The notes: a model not told the origin generated them from the letters alone. 39,528 bases of DNA from Neisseria sp. (GCF_030523955.1 NZ_JAUNHL010000025.1:1-39528); one strand, 5' to 3'; shown: positions 1 to 7,652, numbered from the stretch's first letter. Numbers and translations: made by a program.

Positions 1-2
1 CG

Positions 3-365
3 GCGGATTTCTCGCTGTATTTCAACGGCGACAGCGGCTACGGCAAACATTTCAAAGAAATCGGCGCAAAATACGGCCCGTTCGACATCGCCTTTATGGA
101 AAACGGTGCTTATAACGAAAACTGGGCGCAAATCCATATGTTCCCCGAGCAGTCGGCACAGGCGGCGGCAGAAGTGGGGGCGAAAGTGGCGGTGCCGATT
201 CATTGGGCGAAATTCGATTTGGCCTATCACAACTGGAAAGACCCGATCGAGCGTTTTACCCAAGCCGCACAAGGCAAGCCTTACCAAGTGGCCACACCGA
301 AAATCGGGCAGATTTTCGGCACGGATAATCTGCCACAGGAAAAATGGTGGCAAGGTGTGAAATAA
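3..365 (+). CDS. MBL-fold metallo-hydrolase, C-terminal part
   Basis: This reading frame is open from the left edge of the window to a TAA, so only the last 120 or so residues are present. They contain a GDSGYGKHF segment, an ENGAYNENW segment and a PIHWAKFDLAYHNW segment, which resemble the C-terminal half of UlaG/NAPE-PLD-like metallo-beta-lactamase-fold hydrolases. In that family the late histidine of the PIHW motif is a metal ligand. The zinc motif HxHxDH would lie upstream, outside the window, so catalytic competence cannot be judged. Substrate is unknown. A strong hairpin terminator follows 20 bases after the stop, so this is the last gene of its transcript. Confidence 0.8.
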   Translation, partial: ADFSLYFNGDSGYGKHFKEIGAKYGPFDIAFMENGAYNENWAQIHMFPEQSAQAAAEVGAKVAVPIHWAKFDLAYHNWKDPIERFTQAAQGKPYQVATPKIGQIFGTDNLPQEKWWQGVK

Positions 366-385
366 CGGTGTGTGCAGACAAAGCG

Positions 386-414
386 AAAGCGGTGCAATGT
401 GCACCGCTTTTATT
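386..414 (+). terminator. Rho-independent terminator
   Basis: A perfect 10-bp stem, AAAGCGGTGC paired with GCACCGCTTT around a 5-base loop, is followed by a short T-rich stretch. It ends the transcript of the MBL-fold hydrolase. Confidence 0.8.
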
Positions 415-528
415 GTCGCCGAGGCCGTCTGAAAAAAACCGTTTCGTCATACTCGGGCTTGACGCAGATTGTTGAGATGCCGAAACATAGTGGTTTAAAT
501 TTCGCAAAAGCCCCGACCGCCGCAGATT

Positions 529-710
529 TCACGGCGTATCAAAGCCTTTTTCAACAGTCAGCCCTTTACCAATCCGATAAAACTGCCCGCCTGCCACATA
601 GTGCAGCGTTTTCAAATCATCAGGCGCTTCGTCGAATTTCCAATGCCCGTTTTCAAAAATACGGTCGTCCGCCCATGCGCCGGCCACTTCGCCGATAAAT
701 AAATCGTGTA
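529..710 (-). pseudogene. Flavin reductase family remnant (C-terminal end only)
   Basis: The minus-strand frame from about 710 down to a TGA at 529 reads like the C-terminal third of a flavin reductase-like (FMN-binding split barrel) protein, with LHDLFIGEVAGAWADDRIF, a NGHWKFDEAPDDL segment and LHYVAGGQFYRIGKG. The frame stays open further upstream, but from about 712 the DNA is the antisense of a LysR gene and the translation loses resemblance to the family. The gene is therefore cut off by a junction near 710. The family normally has about 170-210 residues; only about 60 remain and there is no start. The family call is from remembered sequence character, not a search. Confidence 0.5.
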
Positions 711-712
711 AG

Positions 713-1347
713 GCAGTTTGCAGGGCAGCCTGTGCATCAACGGCAACGAACACGCCTTCCGCTATGTGTTGTGGGAAAAATTCGAACGCTTTATGCAGCA
801 GCACCCCGGCATTTCGCTGGAGCTGATCAGCGAAAATCGCCTGATCGATATTGTTGCCGAGCGCTACGATGCCGGCATCCGCTTGGGCGACGATATCGCT
901 AAAGACATGATTGCGCTGCGGATTTCCGACGATATGCAAATGTGCGTGACGGCCTCGCCCGACTATCTTGCGCAACACGGCACCCCGCACGAATTAACCG
1001 GCCACACCTGCCTCAGCGTGCGCCTGCCCACCTACGGCAACCTGCTTAACTGGGAATTCGCCGACCCCGCACAAAACGGCAAAACGATTAGTGTACAAAC
1101 CAACGGCCGCTTTACCGCCAACACGTCCGAGCTGCTGCAACGCGCCGCCTGCGCCGGCCACGGCCTGATCTGGACACCGCGCGATTCCATCACCGCCGAA
1201 TTGGCCTCAGGCCGTCTGAAAACCGTGTTGGACGACTGGGCCGTCCGTTACCCCGGCTATCACCTCTACTACCCCAACCGCCGCGCCGGCTCGCCTTTGT
1301 TGCAGGCGCTGGCGGAATGTTTGCGGCATGATGAAATGCCTGTCTGA
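713..1347 (+). pseudogene. LysR-type regulator remnant lacking its DNA-binding domain
   Basis: The frame encodes a LysR-type effector-binding domain: FRYVLWEKFERFMQQHPGI, ISENRLIDIVAERYDAGIRL, then a typical C-terminus ending in LYYPNRRAGSPLLQALAECL. LysR proteins have about 300 residues and start with a winged helix of about 60. Here the N-terminal 90 or so residues are missing, and the only start-like codon is a TTG at 718 without a clear ribosome-binding site. The 5' boundary coincides with the flavin reductase remnant on the other strand, so one deletion probably fused two neighbouring genes. An AG-type uptake sequence lies inside (1209-1220). The TGA stop is itself part of a TG-type uptake sequence. 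Unlikely to be functional. Confidence 0.75.
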
Positions 1348-1409
1348 AAAGAATGCCTGTCTGAAACGCCAAAATGTTTTTCAGACAGGCATTCTTTTCA
1401 GACAGGCAT
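1336..1409. terminator. Double uptake-sequence hairpin
   Basis: Two direct TGCCTGTCTGAA copies (1337-1348, 1354-1365) are mirrored by two inverted copies (1380-1391, 1397-1408). Together they form a perfect 31-bp inverted repeat (1336-1366 with 1379-1409) around a 12-base loop. The first copy supplies the stop codon of the LysR remnant. The position between convergent reading frames fits a bidirectional terminator. Confidence 0.8.
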
Positions 1410-1456
1410 CCCAACCAATCACGCGCTCGAATCCGCTTCTATAAGATGAACTGCCG

Positions 1457-1807
1457 TTACGAACCATCGGCAGCGCCGGTAAACCCCTCACCCCATGCAC
1501 ACATCGCCTGCATAATCGGATAGAGTGAGCGGCCTTTATCGGATAAACGGTACTCCACTTTGGGCGGGATTTGCGGATACTCGGTGCGGATAATCAAGCC
1601 GTCGCTTTCCATTTCTTTCAACTGGCTGCTCAGCGTGCGGTAGGTAATCGAGCCCAACAGGCGTTGCAACTCGTTAAAGCGCACGCATTCCACTTCCACC
1701 AGCCAATATAAAATCGCCAAGCGCCATTTGCCCTGTATCATGCTGAGCGTATAGCCGAAAGGCGTTTGATTTAAGGGAATCAAGTGTTTGAATTGCCGCA
1801 TCGACAT
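1457..1807 (-). CDS. HxlR-family winged-helix transcriptional regulator
   Basis: At 116 residues this is full length for the HxlR family of small winged-helix repressors or activators. Family hallmarks are visible in order: TLSMIQGKWRLAILYWL (helix 1), RFNELQRLLGSITYRTLSSQL (recognition helix), LKEMESDGLIIRTEYPQIPP, VEYRLSDKGRSLYPIMQAM and a final WG. The usual N-terminal cysteine (CPV in many members) is absent; the sequence has TPFGYTLS instead, so cysteine-based redox sensing at that site is unlikely. It is divergently transcribed from the arginase-family gene across about 110 bp that contain two inverted repeats. The natural inference is that it regulates that enzyme and itself. Confidence 0.9.
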   Translation of the reverse strand: MSMRQFKHLIPLNQTPFGYTLSMIQGKWRLAILYWLVEVECVRFNELQRLLGSITYRTLSSQLKEMESDGLIIRTEYPQIPPKVEYRLSDKGRSLYPIMQAMCAWGEGFTGAADGS

Positions 1808-1812
1808 CAGTG

Positions 1813-1848
1813 CTATCCTTTTTGATAGTATCTGTTTAAAAAGACAGT
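1813..1848. promoter_or_regulatory. Candidate HxlR operator
   Basis: Just upstream of the hxlR-type start are two adjacent short inverted repeats: CTATC-N6-GATAG (1813-1828) and CTGT-N8-ACAG (1832-1847), embedded in AT-rich DNA. HxlR/YodB-type regulators bind short dyads in their divergent promoters. Assignment is by position only. Confidence 0.4.
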
Positions 1849-1919
1849 AATTGTTTTAAATATATCGGCATTATAAACTGGGCGCGATTCCTTTCCCAAC
1901 CTCTTCAGGAATGCTTACC

Positions 1920-2807
1920 ATGAACCCTTCTGCAAACAAAACCCTGCGCCTGACCTTTCCGCAATGGCAAGGCGGGGAAATTCACAATATCGCCGCCTTG
2001 GTGCCGGAACTGCCGCCCGAAGACGCCGCGCAAGGCTATTATTGGGGCAGCCAATTGCTGGAATGGCTGGCGCCTGCCGGCGATTGCTCCCAAGCCGCCG
2101 TGCCGGTTTGCCTGTCGCTGGACGAAGAAGACATCCGAACCGAAAACGGCATCCAAGCCTACGCCGTTTTGAAACGGCAATTGCAAGCCGCGCTGGCCAT
2201 CATCGAGGTATACCAACCCGAACGCATCGTTACTTTGGGTGGCGAGTGTTCCGTGAGCGTGCCGCCGTTTGCCTATCTGGCAGGCAAATACCGCGACGAT
2301 GTGGCGGTGGTTTGGCTGGATGCGCACCGCGATTTGACCGTGCCGACGGACAGCTACAACGGCTATCACGCGATGGCGCTGGCCAAACTGCTGGGCACGG
2401 GCGATCAGGCCATCATTGACATGCTGCCTGCCACGGTTAAACCGCAAGATGCCCTGATTGTCGGCCTGCGTTCGGTGGACGAAGCGGTACAGCGGCAGAT
2501 TGATCTCGGCGTGCAATCGCTCGTGCCGGCAGAAGTTGCCGCCGACAGCCGTGCGGTGTTGGATTGGCTGAAACAAACGGGCAAAAGCAAAGTGATGGTG
2601 CACTTGGATTTGGACGTGCTCGATCCGGCGGAATTCCGCATCGCGGTAGGCAAAGACCCCGACGGTATCCGCGTTGCCGATGTGGTGCGCATTATTCGGG
2701 ATATTGCCGGCGCCGCCGATTTGGTCGGTTTGACCATTGCCGAGCCGATGCCGCAAGCGGTGATTAAACTAAAGAATTTATTGGCCGAGCTGCCTTTATT
2801 AAAATAA
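1920..2807 (+). CDS. Arginase/agmatinase-family ureohydrolase
   Basis: This is a manganese-dependent ureohydrolase-fold enzyme of 295 residues. All metal-ligand motifs are present: GGEC (about 107-110, where GGDH is canonical), DAHRD (134-138), GYH (about 147-149), DLDVLDP with D230, D232 and D235, and a late E in TIAEPMP (E275). The change of GGDH to GGEC replaces a usual metal-binding histidine with cysteine, so the substrate or metal may differ from arginase; arginine, agmatine or formimidoyl compounds cannot be separated from sequence alone. I chose ATG 1920 because AGGA at 1907-1910 sits 9 bases upstream; the ATG at 1911 directly abuts it. It is divergent from the HxlR regulator, its likely controller. 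Confidence 0.85.
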   Translation: MNPSANKTLRLTFPQWQGGEIHNIAALVPELPPEDAAQGYYWGSQLLEWLAPAGDCSQAAVPVCLSLDEEDIRTENGIQAYAVLKRQLQAALAIIEVYQPERIVTLGGECSVSVPPFAYLAGKYRDDVAVVWLDAHRDLTVPTDSYNGYHAMALAKLLGTGDQAIIDMLPATVKPQDALIVGLRSVDEAVQRQIDLGVQSLVPAEVAADSRAVLDWLKQTGKSKVMVHLDLDVLDPAEFRIAVGKDPDGIRVADVVRIIRDIAGAADLVGLTIAEPMPQAVIKLKNLLAELPLLK

Positions 2808-2817
2808 ACCATCCCTT

Positions 2818-2845
2818 GCCTGTTGTTTCAGACAGGCATTTCTTT
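2818..2845 (+). terminator. Uptake-sequence hairpin after arginase-family gene
   Basis: TGCCTGT pairs with the ACAGGCA of an inverted uptake sequence (2827-2838) and is followed by TTTCTTTT. It begins 11 bases after the stop codon. Confidence 0.6.
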
Positions 2846-2879
2846 TGCCCGATTCGCGAGTTTTTCCATCACAATAAAA

Positions 2880-2916
2880 TGCCTGTCTGAAAACACCGGA
2901 ACGTTTCAGACGGCCT
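2880..2916. terminator. Hybrid-dialect uptake-sequence hairpin
   Basis: A TG-type uptake sequence (TGCCTGTCTGAA, 2880-2891) faces an inverted AG-type one (TTCAGACGGCCT, 2905-2916). Their shared GTCTGAA cores pair, with the two dialect-specific ends facing each other imperfectly. Confidence 0.6.
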
Positions 2917-3050
2917 CCCCACACCCTTCTTTCCCGATTATTGAATTTTCTTCATAACGTCATGCGGTTTTCCCCCGCTAATCAAGCCGAAGCGTTTGGC
3001 TTATGATGTGCCTGTCTGAATTCCGTAACCCTTTCAAAGATAGGAAAAAC

Positions 3051-3615
3051 CATGCCTGCATTCACTTTACCCAAGCGTCTATTACCCATCGGCCTGCTCG
3101 GTTTGTCCACCCTGATGGCCGCGGCGTGCAGTCATGCCGGCGATTCGGCGGCGGTCTCTTCCGCTTCGCAAACCGCGCAAACGGCGGGGCGCGGCAAACC
3201 GTATTGGTGGTAGGGGCAACGGGCAGCATCGGCCGCCATGTGGTGCCGGAAGCAAAACGGCAGGGCTACACCGTGCGCGCCTTGGTGCGCGATCCGGCCC
3301 GACCAGCAAAAACTGCTGCTGCGCCAAGGCGACACCAAACGCACCGGCTCGCCGCAAGACGGCGTGATTGCGCGCAGCCAGTTGGCGGAAGTGTTGGTAA
3401 ACAGCCTCCACACGCCCGAAGCATGGGGCAAAACGGTGGAGCTGGAAGCGGAACGCGGTGCGAAAACCACCGACTTCGCCGCGCTGTTTGCGCCGATGAA
3501 GGCGGATAAAGGCTTAAACGGCGCAGCCGACCGCGACAACCTGCCTCTGGCGCAAGAACCCGACAGCGTGAAACGGGATTGGGAAGCGGTAAAAGCGCAG
3601 TTCGCCAAGCCTTGA
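3051..3615 (+). pseudogene. Collapsed NAD(P)-binding (NmrA/SDR-like) gene with lipoprotein-type leader
   Basis: The start ATG at 3051, behind a GGAAAAACC sequence, opens a leader with a hydrophobic stretch and an AAAC lipobox-like site. It runs into a TAG at about 3211. A second frame continues with VLVVGATGSIGRHVVPEAKR, a Rossmann NAD(P)-binding start, and LVRDP. A third frame carries DQQKLLLRQGDTKRTGSP, VIARSQLAEVLVNSL and a C-terminus ending at 3615. In atypical SDR/NmrA-like proteins these two blocks are normally separated by more than 100 residues; here they nearly touch at about 3295-3301. At least one frameshift and one internal deletion have destroyed the gene. The lipoprotein leader in front of a cytosolic-type fold is itself odd. 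Confidence 0.7.
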
Positions 3616-3694
3616 TTTTGCCGGAACCGGGGTTTTCAGACGGCTGTTTAATGTTGGGTTTACAACAGGCAAGCCATAAACGGGCGTTACAGTG

Positions 3695-3764
3695 GTAGGT
3701 CGGGCATTTATGCCCGACACAGCCCGCACCCACAGTAAAAGTCAGGCATAAATGCCCGACCTAC
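3695..3764. repeat. Perfect 20-bp inverted repeat
   Basis: GTAGGTCGGGCATTTATGCC at 3695-3714 is exactly mirrored at 3745-3764 across 30 bases. The motif resembles the GTAGGTCGGGCA dispersed repeat I remember from Neisseria genomes. An inverted uptake sequence follows at 3770-3781. Confidence 0.75.
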
Positions 3765-3861
3765 GGCTTTTCAGACAGGCATTTTTCAAACGCGGTTTGA
3801 GTTGGAAACCCAATATCCGGCCGTCTGAAAACCCTTTAACCCACCCATCGGAAGCGCCGTC

Positions 3862-4155
3862 ATGTCTGCCTTACACCAAACAATACAGCGCCTGTTTTCA
3901 CTGCAAGCCAACGAATACCGCCTGTTTGCCTATTCTTTCGCCTATGTGTTTTTCCTGCTGGCCGCCTATTATGTGCTGCGCCCGATTCGCGACGAATTCG
4001 GCGCGGCCGGCGGGGTGGAGAATCTGCCGTGGCTGTTTGCCGCCACGTTGGCGGCGATGTTGTTGGTAAACCCCGCGTTTGCCGCGCTGGTAAAACGCTG
4101 GCCGCTGGGGCGCAGCCGCGAGACCGCCGCAGAATCAGGAATTTCAGGAGTTTAA
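3862..4155 (+). pseudogene. Truncated NTP/NDP-exchanger-like (MFS-type) transporter
   Basis: The N-terminal 80 residues look like the start of the bacterial family related to ATP/ADP translocases: a first hydrophobic helix (FAYVFFLLAAYYVL), the conserved LRPIRDEFG loop, and a second helix after NLPWLF. Proteins of this family have 400 or more residues and about 12 helices. This one ends at a TAA after 97 codons, immediately in front of the flavodoxin gene; the last residues (after RWPLGRSR) do not look like the family. A deletion running from inside the transporter to just before the flavodoxin ribosome-binding site would explain it. Confidence 0.65.
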
Positions 4156-4156
4156 G

Positions 4157-4744
4157 ATGAAAATGAAAGCCTTATTGATGATTGCTCTGGCAGCGGTCGG
4201 CACCGCCGCCCACGCCGAAACCGCACCCCAAGCAAAAAACAAACCGCTGATTGTCTATTTAAGCCGCACGCAAAACACCGCCGCCGTCGCCCGCATGATT
4301 CAGCAGCAAACCGGCGGCGACTTGGCGGAATTGGACACGCAAACACCGTATCCGCAAAACTACCGCGCGGCGGTGGAACAGGTGCGGCGCGAAAACGAAC
4401 GGGGCTACCTGCCGCCGCTCAAACCGCTGGCGCGCGATGTGCGCGCTTACCGCACCATTTATCTCGGCTTCCCCACTTGGGGCATGCAGTTGCCGCCGCC
4501 GGTGAAAAGCTGGCTCTCGCGCACCGATTTGCGCGGCAAAACCGTGGTGCCGTTCAACACCTACGGCGGCTACGGCGTCGGCAGCGGTTTTGACGATGTG
4601 AAACGCTTATGCACAGGCTGCACCGTTTTAACGGGGCTGTCGGTCAAAGGCGGCAGCGAGCGCGACGGTGTCAAACTGGCGGTTCGGGGGGCGCAGGCGC
4701 AAGAAGTTAACCGGCAAGTGCGCGCTTGGCTGGGTGGTTTATAG
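4157..4744 (+). CDS. Exported flavodoxin-like protein
   Basis: This is a 195-residue protein with a classic Sec signal peptide (MKMKALLMIALAAV, cleavage likely after AHA, residue 21). A flavodoxin domain follows: LIVYLSRTQNTAAVA carries the phosphate-binding S/T-rich loop of FMN proteins, and FPTWGMQLPPPV and FNTYGGYGVGSGF are the two other FMN-contact loops. AGGAG at 4146-4150 precedes the ATG. Flavodoxins are usually cytosolic electron carriers; a signal peptide puts this one in the periplasm. Whether FMN is loaded there is unknown. The TAG stop lies inside the left end of a degraded Correia-like element. The upstream gene is a truncated transporter, so the original operon context is lost. 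Confidence 0.85.
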   Translation: MKMKALLMIALAAVGTAAHAETAPQAKNKPLIVYLSRTQNTAAVARMIQQQTGGDLAELDTQTPYPQNYRAAVEQVRRENERGYLPPLKPLARDVRAYRTIYLGFPTWGMQLPPPVKSWLSRTDLRGKTVVPFNTYGGYGVGSGFDDVKRLCTGCTVLTGLSVKGGSERDGVKLAVRGAQAQEVNRQVRAWLGGL

Positions 4745-4865
4745 CGGGTTAACACATTTTCGATACAGGACACCGTACACAGATACGGAACCGGTTCTGT
4801 TGCCGTTTCAGCAGCTTACCAAACCGTTCTCTTCAGGCTAAGGCCGGCAACGCCGCAGCAAAGTA
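4740..4865. repeat. Degenerate Correia-like element (CREE), long form
   Basis: It starts with TATAGCGGGTTAACA and keeps CREE-like internal blocks (TTTTCGATAC, ATACGGAACCGGTTCTGTTG, GCCGGCAACGCCGCAG). The right terminal inverted repeat is no longer recognisable. It contributes the stop codon of the flavodoxin gene. Confidence 0.6.
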
Positions 4866-4886
4866 AAACGAAATACGCAAAAGCAT

Positions 4887-4919
4887 ACAGGCCGTCTGAA
4901 AATTTTTCAGACGGCCTGT
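4887..4919. terminator. AG-type uptake-sequence hairpin
   Basis: AGGCCGTCTGAA (4889-4900) and its inverted copy (4906-4917), extended by ACA/TGT-type flanks, form a perfect stem with a 5-base loop. It separates convergent genes. Confidence 0.75.
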
Positions 4920-4989
4920 CATAGCAAAACAACGCAGAACAAAACAAAACGCAGCAACACCGTTAGCAGGGTAAGTTGATTCGCTACCG

Positions 4990-5851
4990 TTACCCCACAT
5001 CCACCCGTTTGCCGATGTCTTTCAATTTGGAGAACTCTTCCAGCAGACGCGGCCCATCGTCCAATGCGATGGCAAACGTCCACAAATACGTCATCACTGC
5101 ATAAATATGCCCTGCGCTTACCGTGCGGCTGCCCAACTGCACCACCGCCGTGCCGAACACCGCCGCCATCGCCACGCCTATCCATAAAAAGCCCCGCGCT
5201 TCCCGGTTAGACAAACGGATGCGCAAATGCGCCGTATGCCGGTAGTGCCGTTGCAGCTGCCGGTGGTTCGCCCCTTCAATCAGGCTCACTTCCTTTTCCA
5301 AGCGGTTGTTTAAGCGGGCATACAAACCGTCGTTGATTCGGGAATAGCGCGGCAGCATCAGGCCGAACACCAGCAATACGGCCGCAGCCGCCACCCCTGC
5401 CCAAAATTCCAAAACCAACAGCATAACCCCCGCACCCACTAAAGAGAAACCGGACATAATCAACGTAGGCAAATGGATTTCAAAGAAATTCACCAATTCG
5501 CGCGACAGCATTACCCGCGCGCTAATCGCCGAAGTATCGCTGCCTTGCGCACGTTGGCGCACAATCACGGGAACGGTCAAATCGGCATACATTTTGGCGA
5601 ACACGCGCGTATCCACGCTGCGCCGCAACGCCCCCAAGCCCCATACAACCAACACAAACACACTGTATAACAATGCTTTAAGCACCTCCCCGCGCACCAT
5701 TGCGTCGATGGCGAATGCGGAAAACAAGGGGTAGGTCAGATACAGGGTGTTTTCCGCCGCCACCAGGCCGAATGTGAACAGCAGGCGTTTTTGGTTGTGC
5801 CGGGCAAGATAGTTTGAGCGCCTGCCAGTTATCGCTTGCTCTGATTTCCAT
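4990..5851 (-). pseudogene. ABC transporter six-TM protein (ABC_membrane_3-like), frameshifted near its start
   Basis: The main frame encodes a membrane protein of about 280 residues with the feel of the stand-alone six-helix ABC_membrane_3 family: YLARHNQKRLLFTFGLVAAE, LTYPLFSAFAIDAMV, several hydrophobic helices and an ending SKLKDIGKRVDVG. There is no ATP-binding domain, as is normal for that family. The in-frame upstream extension has no sensible start. In the next frame ATG 5851 gives MEIRASDNWQALK, which would join smoothly to YLARHNQKR if one C were removed from CTCAAACTATCTT near 5811-5816. I infer a one-base insertion that breaks the gene after 13 codons, or a sequencing error there. 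The ATG overlaps the end of the upstream regulator-like frame, suggesting former translational coupling. Confidence 0.65.
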
Positions 5852-6086
5852 GATTCAATTTTGCCTGTCGGGTAAAAACGAGTTGTAAATGCTGCAATTG
5901 CTTGATTAATTGGTTTAATTTTTCCAAGCCGAACCATTCGGCGGTCTGCGCTTCCAGCGCATGCAATTCGGCCACCATATGGCAAATCACGGCAATATCC
6001 AATTCACCTTGCTCCAGCATTTTTTCTATCTCTCGTCCTTGGATTGACAAGAAAACCAATCGTACTTTCGGGGCGATTTTTTGCAA
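5829..6086 (-). pseudogene. Chimeric regulator remnant (LysR-like piece joined to unknown C-terminus)
   Basis: One minus-strand frame reads LQKIAPKVRLVFLSIQGREI, EKMLEQGELDIAV (like the start of a LysR effector domain, about 6086-6000). It then switches to MVAELHALEAQTAEWFGLEK, LNQLIKQLQHLQLVF and a TAA at 5829, which looks like the helical C-terminus of another regulator, possibly MarR-like. There is no start codon or DNA-binding domain of its own, and the frame runs backwards into the AttH-like gene. I take it as two fused remnants. Identity of the second part is a guess. Confidence 0.4.
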
Positions 6087-6088
6087 GC

Positions 6089-7071
6089 TTAAAAGCAATC
6101 GCCGATCATTTCCAGAATTGCCATGCGTTCGATGGCGTGTCCACGATAATGCCCTTCTTTGGCAGCCACTGATGTTGACCGTGCCGCCGCCGTGGCAGAA
6201 TTCGGGGTTGTCCCGCATCGCGGTCAGCGTCAGTTCGATATCGGCGGTAGGAATACGGATATGCAGCCGTGCCGGATAGCTGTTGCCGGTTTGCTCACTT
6301 TGCCAAACATCGCGGTAATCCAGTTCTGCCACATGGTTGCTTTGCAGGCCGTTTTCGTCCAGCAAGGTGGCGAAAGCGTGGTGTTCGCCGTTGCCGTAGC
6401 ACACATCCCCTAACGACAGAGCAGCTGTTTGCGCCGGATTGAGGGTGATGCCCAGCCACAGCCAAGACGGCAGGTTGCCAAGAAAATCAAAACCGCTGTT
6501 TTCGGGTGTGGGATACCTCCATTGGCGGTCGAGCCAAGCCGTGGTGTCTTGAATCTTGATCACTTCATCGTGCAGGCGCAGCGTACCGCTCACGTCCATA
6601 TTGGGAAAAGCGAACTGGTACGACAATGCGCCCCCACAGCGGCAAAACGCCAACCATGCCGTTGTACATGGTTTGCGCACGCAGAGTAAGCACGATATCC
6701 AGTGCGCCGTCCGCAGCGTCCAGTTGCAGGGTCAGGCGCTTTTCATCGCCTGCCAAGGTGCCGAACGACGAAGTAACGCGGCAACGGTCTGCATCGGCAC
6801 CGATGCTTCCGTCAACGGCTTCGTTGGCGGCATGCGGCAGCCAGATTTTGCGGCCGGCGTCCATCAGCATGAATTCGGTGGCGGCCACTTTGGTATCGCT
6901 TTCGACAAAATTGGCCTGATGCCATTCAAAGCCGATCTCACGGCCTTGGTGGCGGAAATTGCACAAGACATACCACGAATAGGTAAACACCTCGGGCTTG
7001 CCTTTCAGATCACGGGCAGGATGGGCAAACAGGGACATGCCCAGATTGGCGGCATCGGTTTTGCGGGACAT
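6089..7071 (-). pseudogene. AttH/CrtC-type lipocalin-like protein, two frameshifts
   Basis: The ATG at 7071 follows AAAGGAG. The first frame gives FTYSWYVLCNFRHQGREIGF, HQANFVESDTKVAATEF and LTLRAQTMYNGMVGVLPLWG. Near 6632-6636, at a run of five G (minus strand), the family-like sequence jumps frame to LSYQFAFPNMDVSGTLRL, TTAWLDRQWRYP and GNLPSWLWLGITL, a typical second lipocalin-like (hydroxyneurosporene synthase/AttH) half. Near 6158-6161 it jumps again to EGHYRGHAIERMAILEMIGD and a TAA at 6089. Removing one G and one A would restore an uninterrupted protein of about 325 residues. Function in this family is poorly known. The gene is broken as written. Confidence 0.7.
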
Positions 7072-7141
7072 GACAGACTCCTTTATTCATAGCAGTGGAA
7101 ATGCAGAAGATTGTAGGCAACCCGCCCAATACAGGAAACAG

Positions 7142-7540
7142 TCAGTTGCGGATATCGTAGGTTAAAACGTTATAACCCGCGTCGGTTAAATGTTTGTATT
7201 GGATAACGAAGTCGATTTCCACCGCATCGAAACCCGCCCACGGCAGGCCGAAATGGCCGGGATATCCGCTGCGGCACATCGGCAATGCGTGGTTGAAAAT
7301 AATCAGCTTGTCGCTTTTCTCTTTGGCGGGGATATACCATGCCTCCAGCGGCGTGCCGTCGGCGGAGGGAATCACCCAATCTTCATAGGCCATGCCGTAT
7401 TCGTCGGGCTTTTTGAAGATAAAACTGCGTAGCGGACGCACGATATTGGTCAAGCCTTTCACTTTCTCATGGTCTTCGGCGGAAGTGGTTTTTTTCTGCT
7501 CAAGGGCTTTCGCCAGGCGTTCGCGGGACATTCTTGCCAT
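7142..7540 (-). pseudogene. Alpha/beta hydrolase, truncated after the first third
   Basis: The ATG at 7540 follows an AAAGGAAAA ribosome-binding site. The 132 residues resemble the N-terminal part of an alpha/beta hydrolase: WVIPSADGTPLEAWYIPAKE, KLIIFNHALPMCRSGYPG (oxyanion-hole region) and HLTDAGYNVLTYDIRN. In complete family members the YDxRxHG turn is followed by a GxSxG nucleophile elbow, then Asp and His; none of these exist here because a TGA follows the RN. The catalytic residues are therefore missing and the product should be inactive. It lies 70 bp upstream of the AttH-like gene on the same strand, probably once one operon. Confidence 0.7.
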
Positions 7541-7652
7541 GCGGTTTTCCTTTCTTTGTGGGCGTTTTCAGACAGGCCTTGCTGTGTTTCGGCGCTGTTT
7601 GGTAAAGCATCATTATGGTTTTACAAAGCTTATCCGGTAAATGAATAATCTG

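Noticed and set aside
1337-1408. Clustered short direct and inverted repeats as a possible CRISPR array
   Set aside because: Repeats are DNA uptake sequences with no regular spacers and no cas genes in the window.
1905-2756. Long minus-strand frame of 283 codons
   Set aside because: Antisense of the arginase-family gene, which has all metal motifs.
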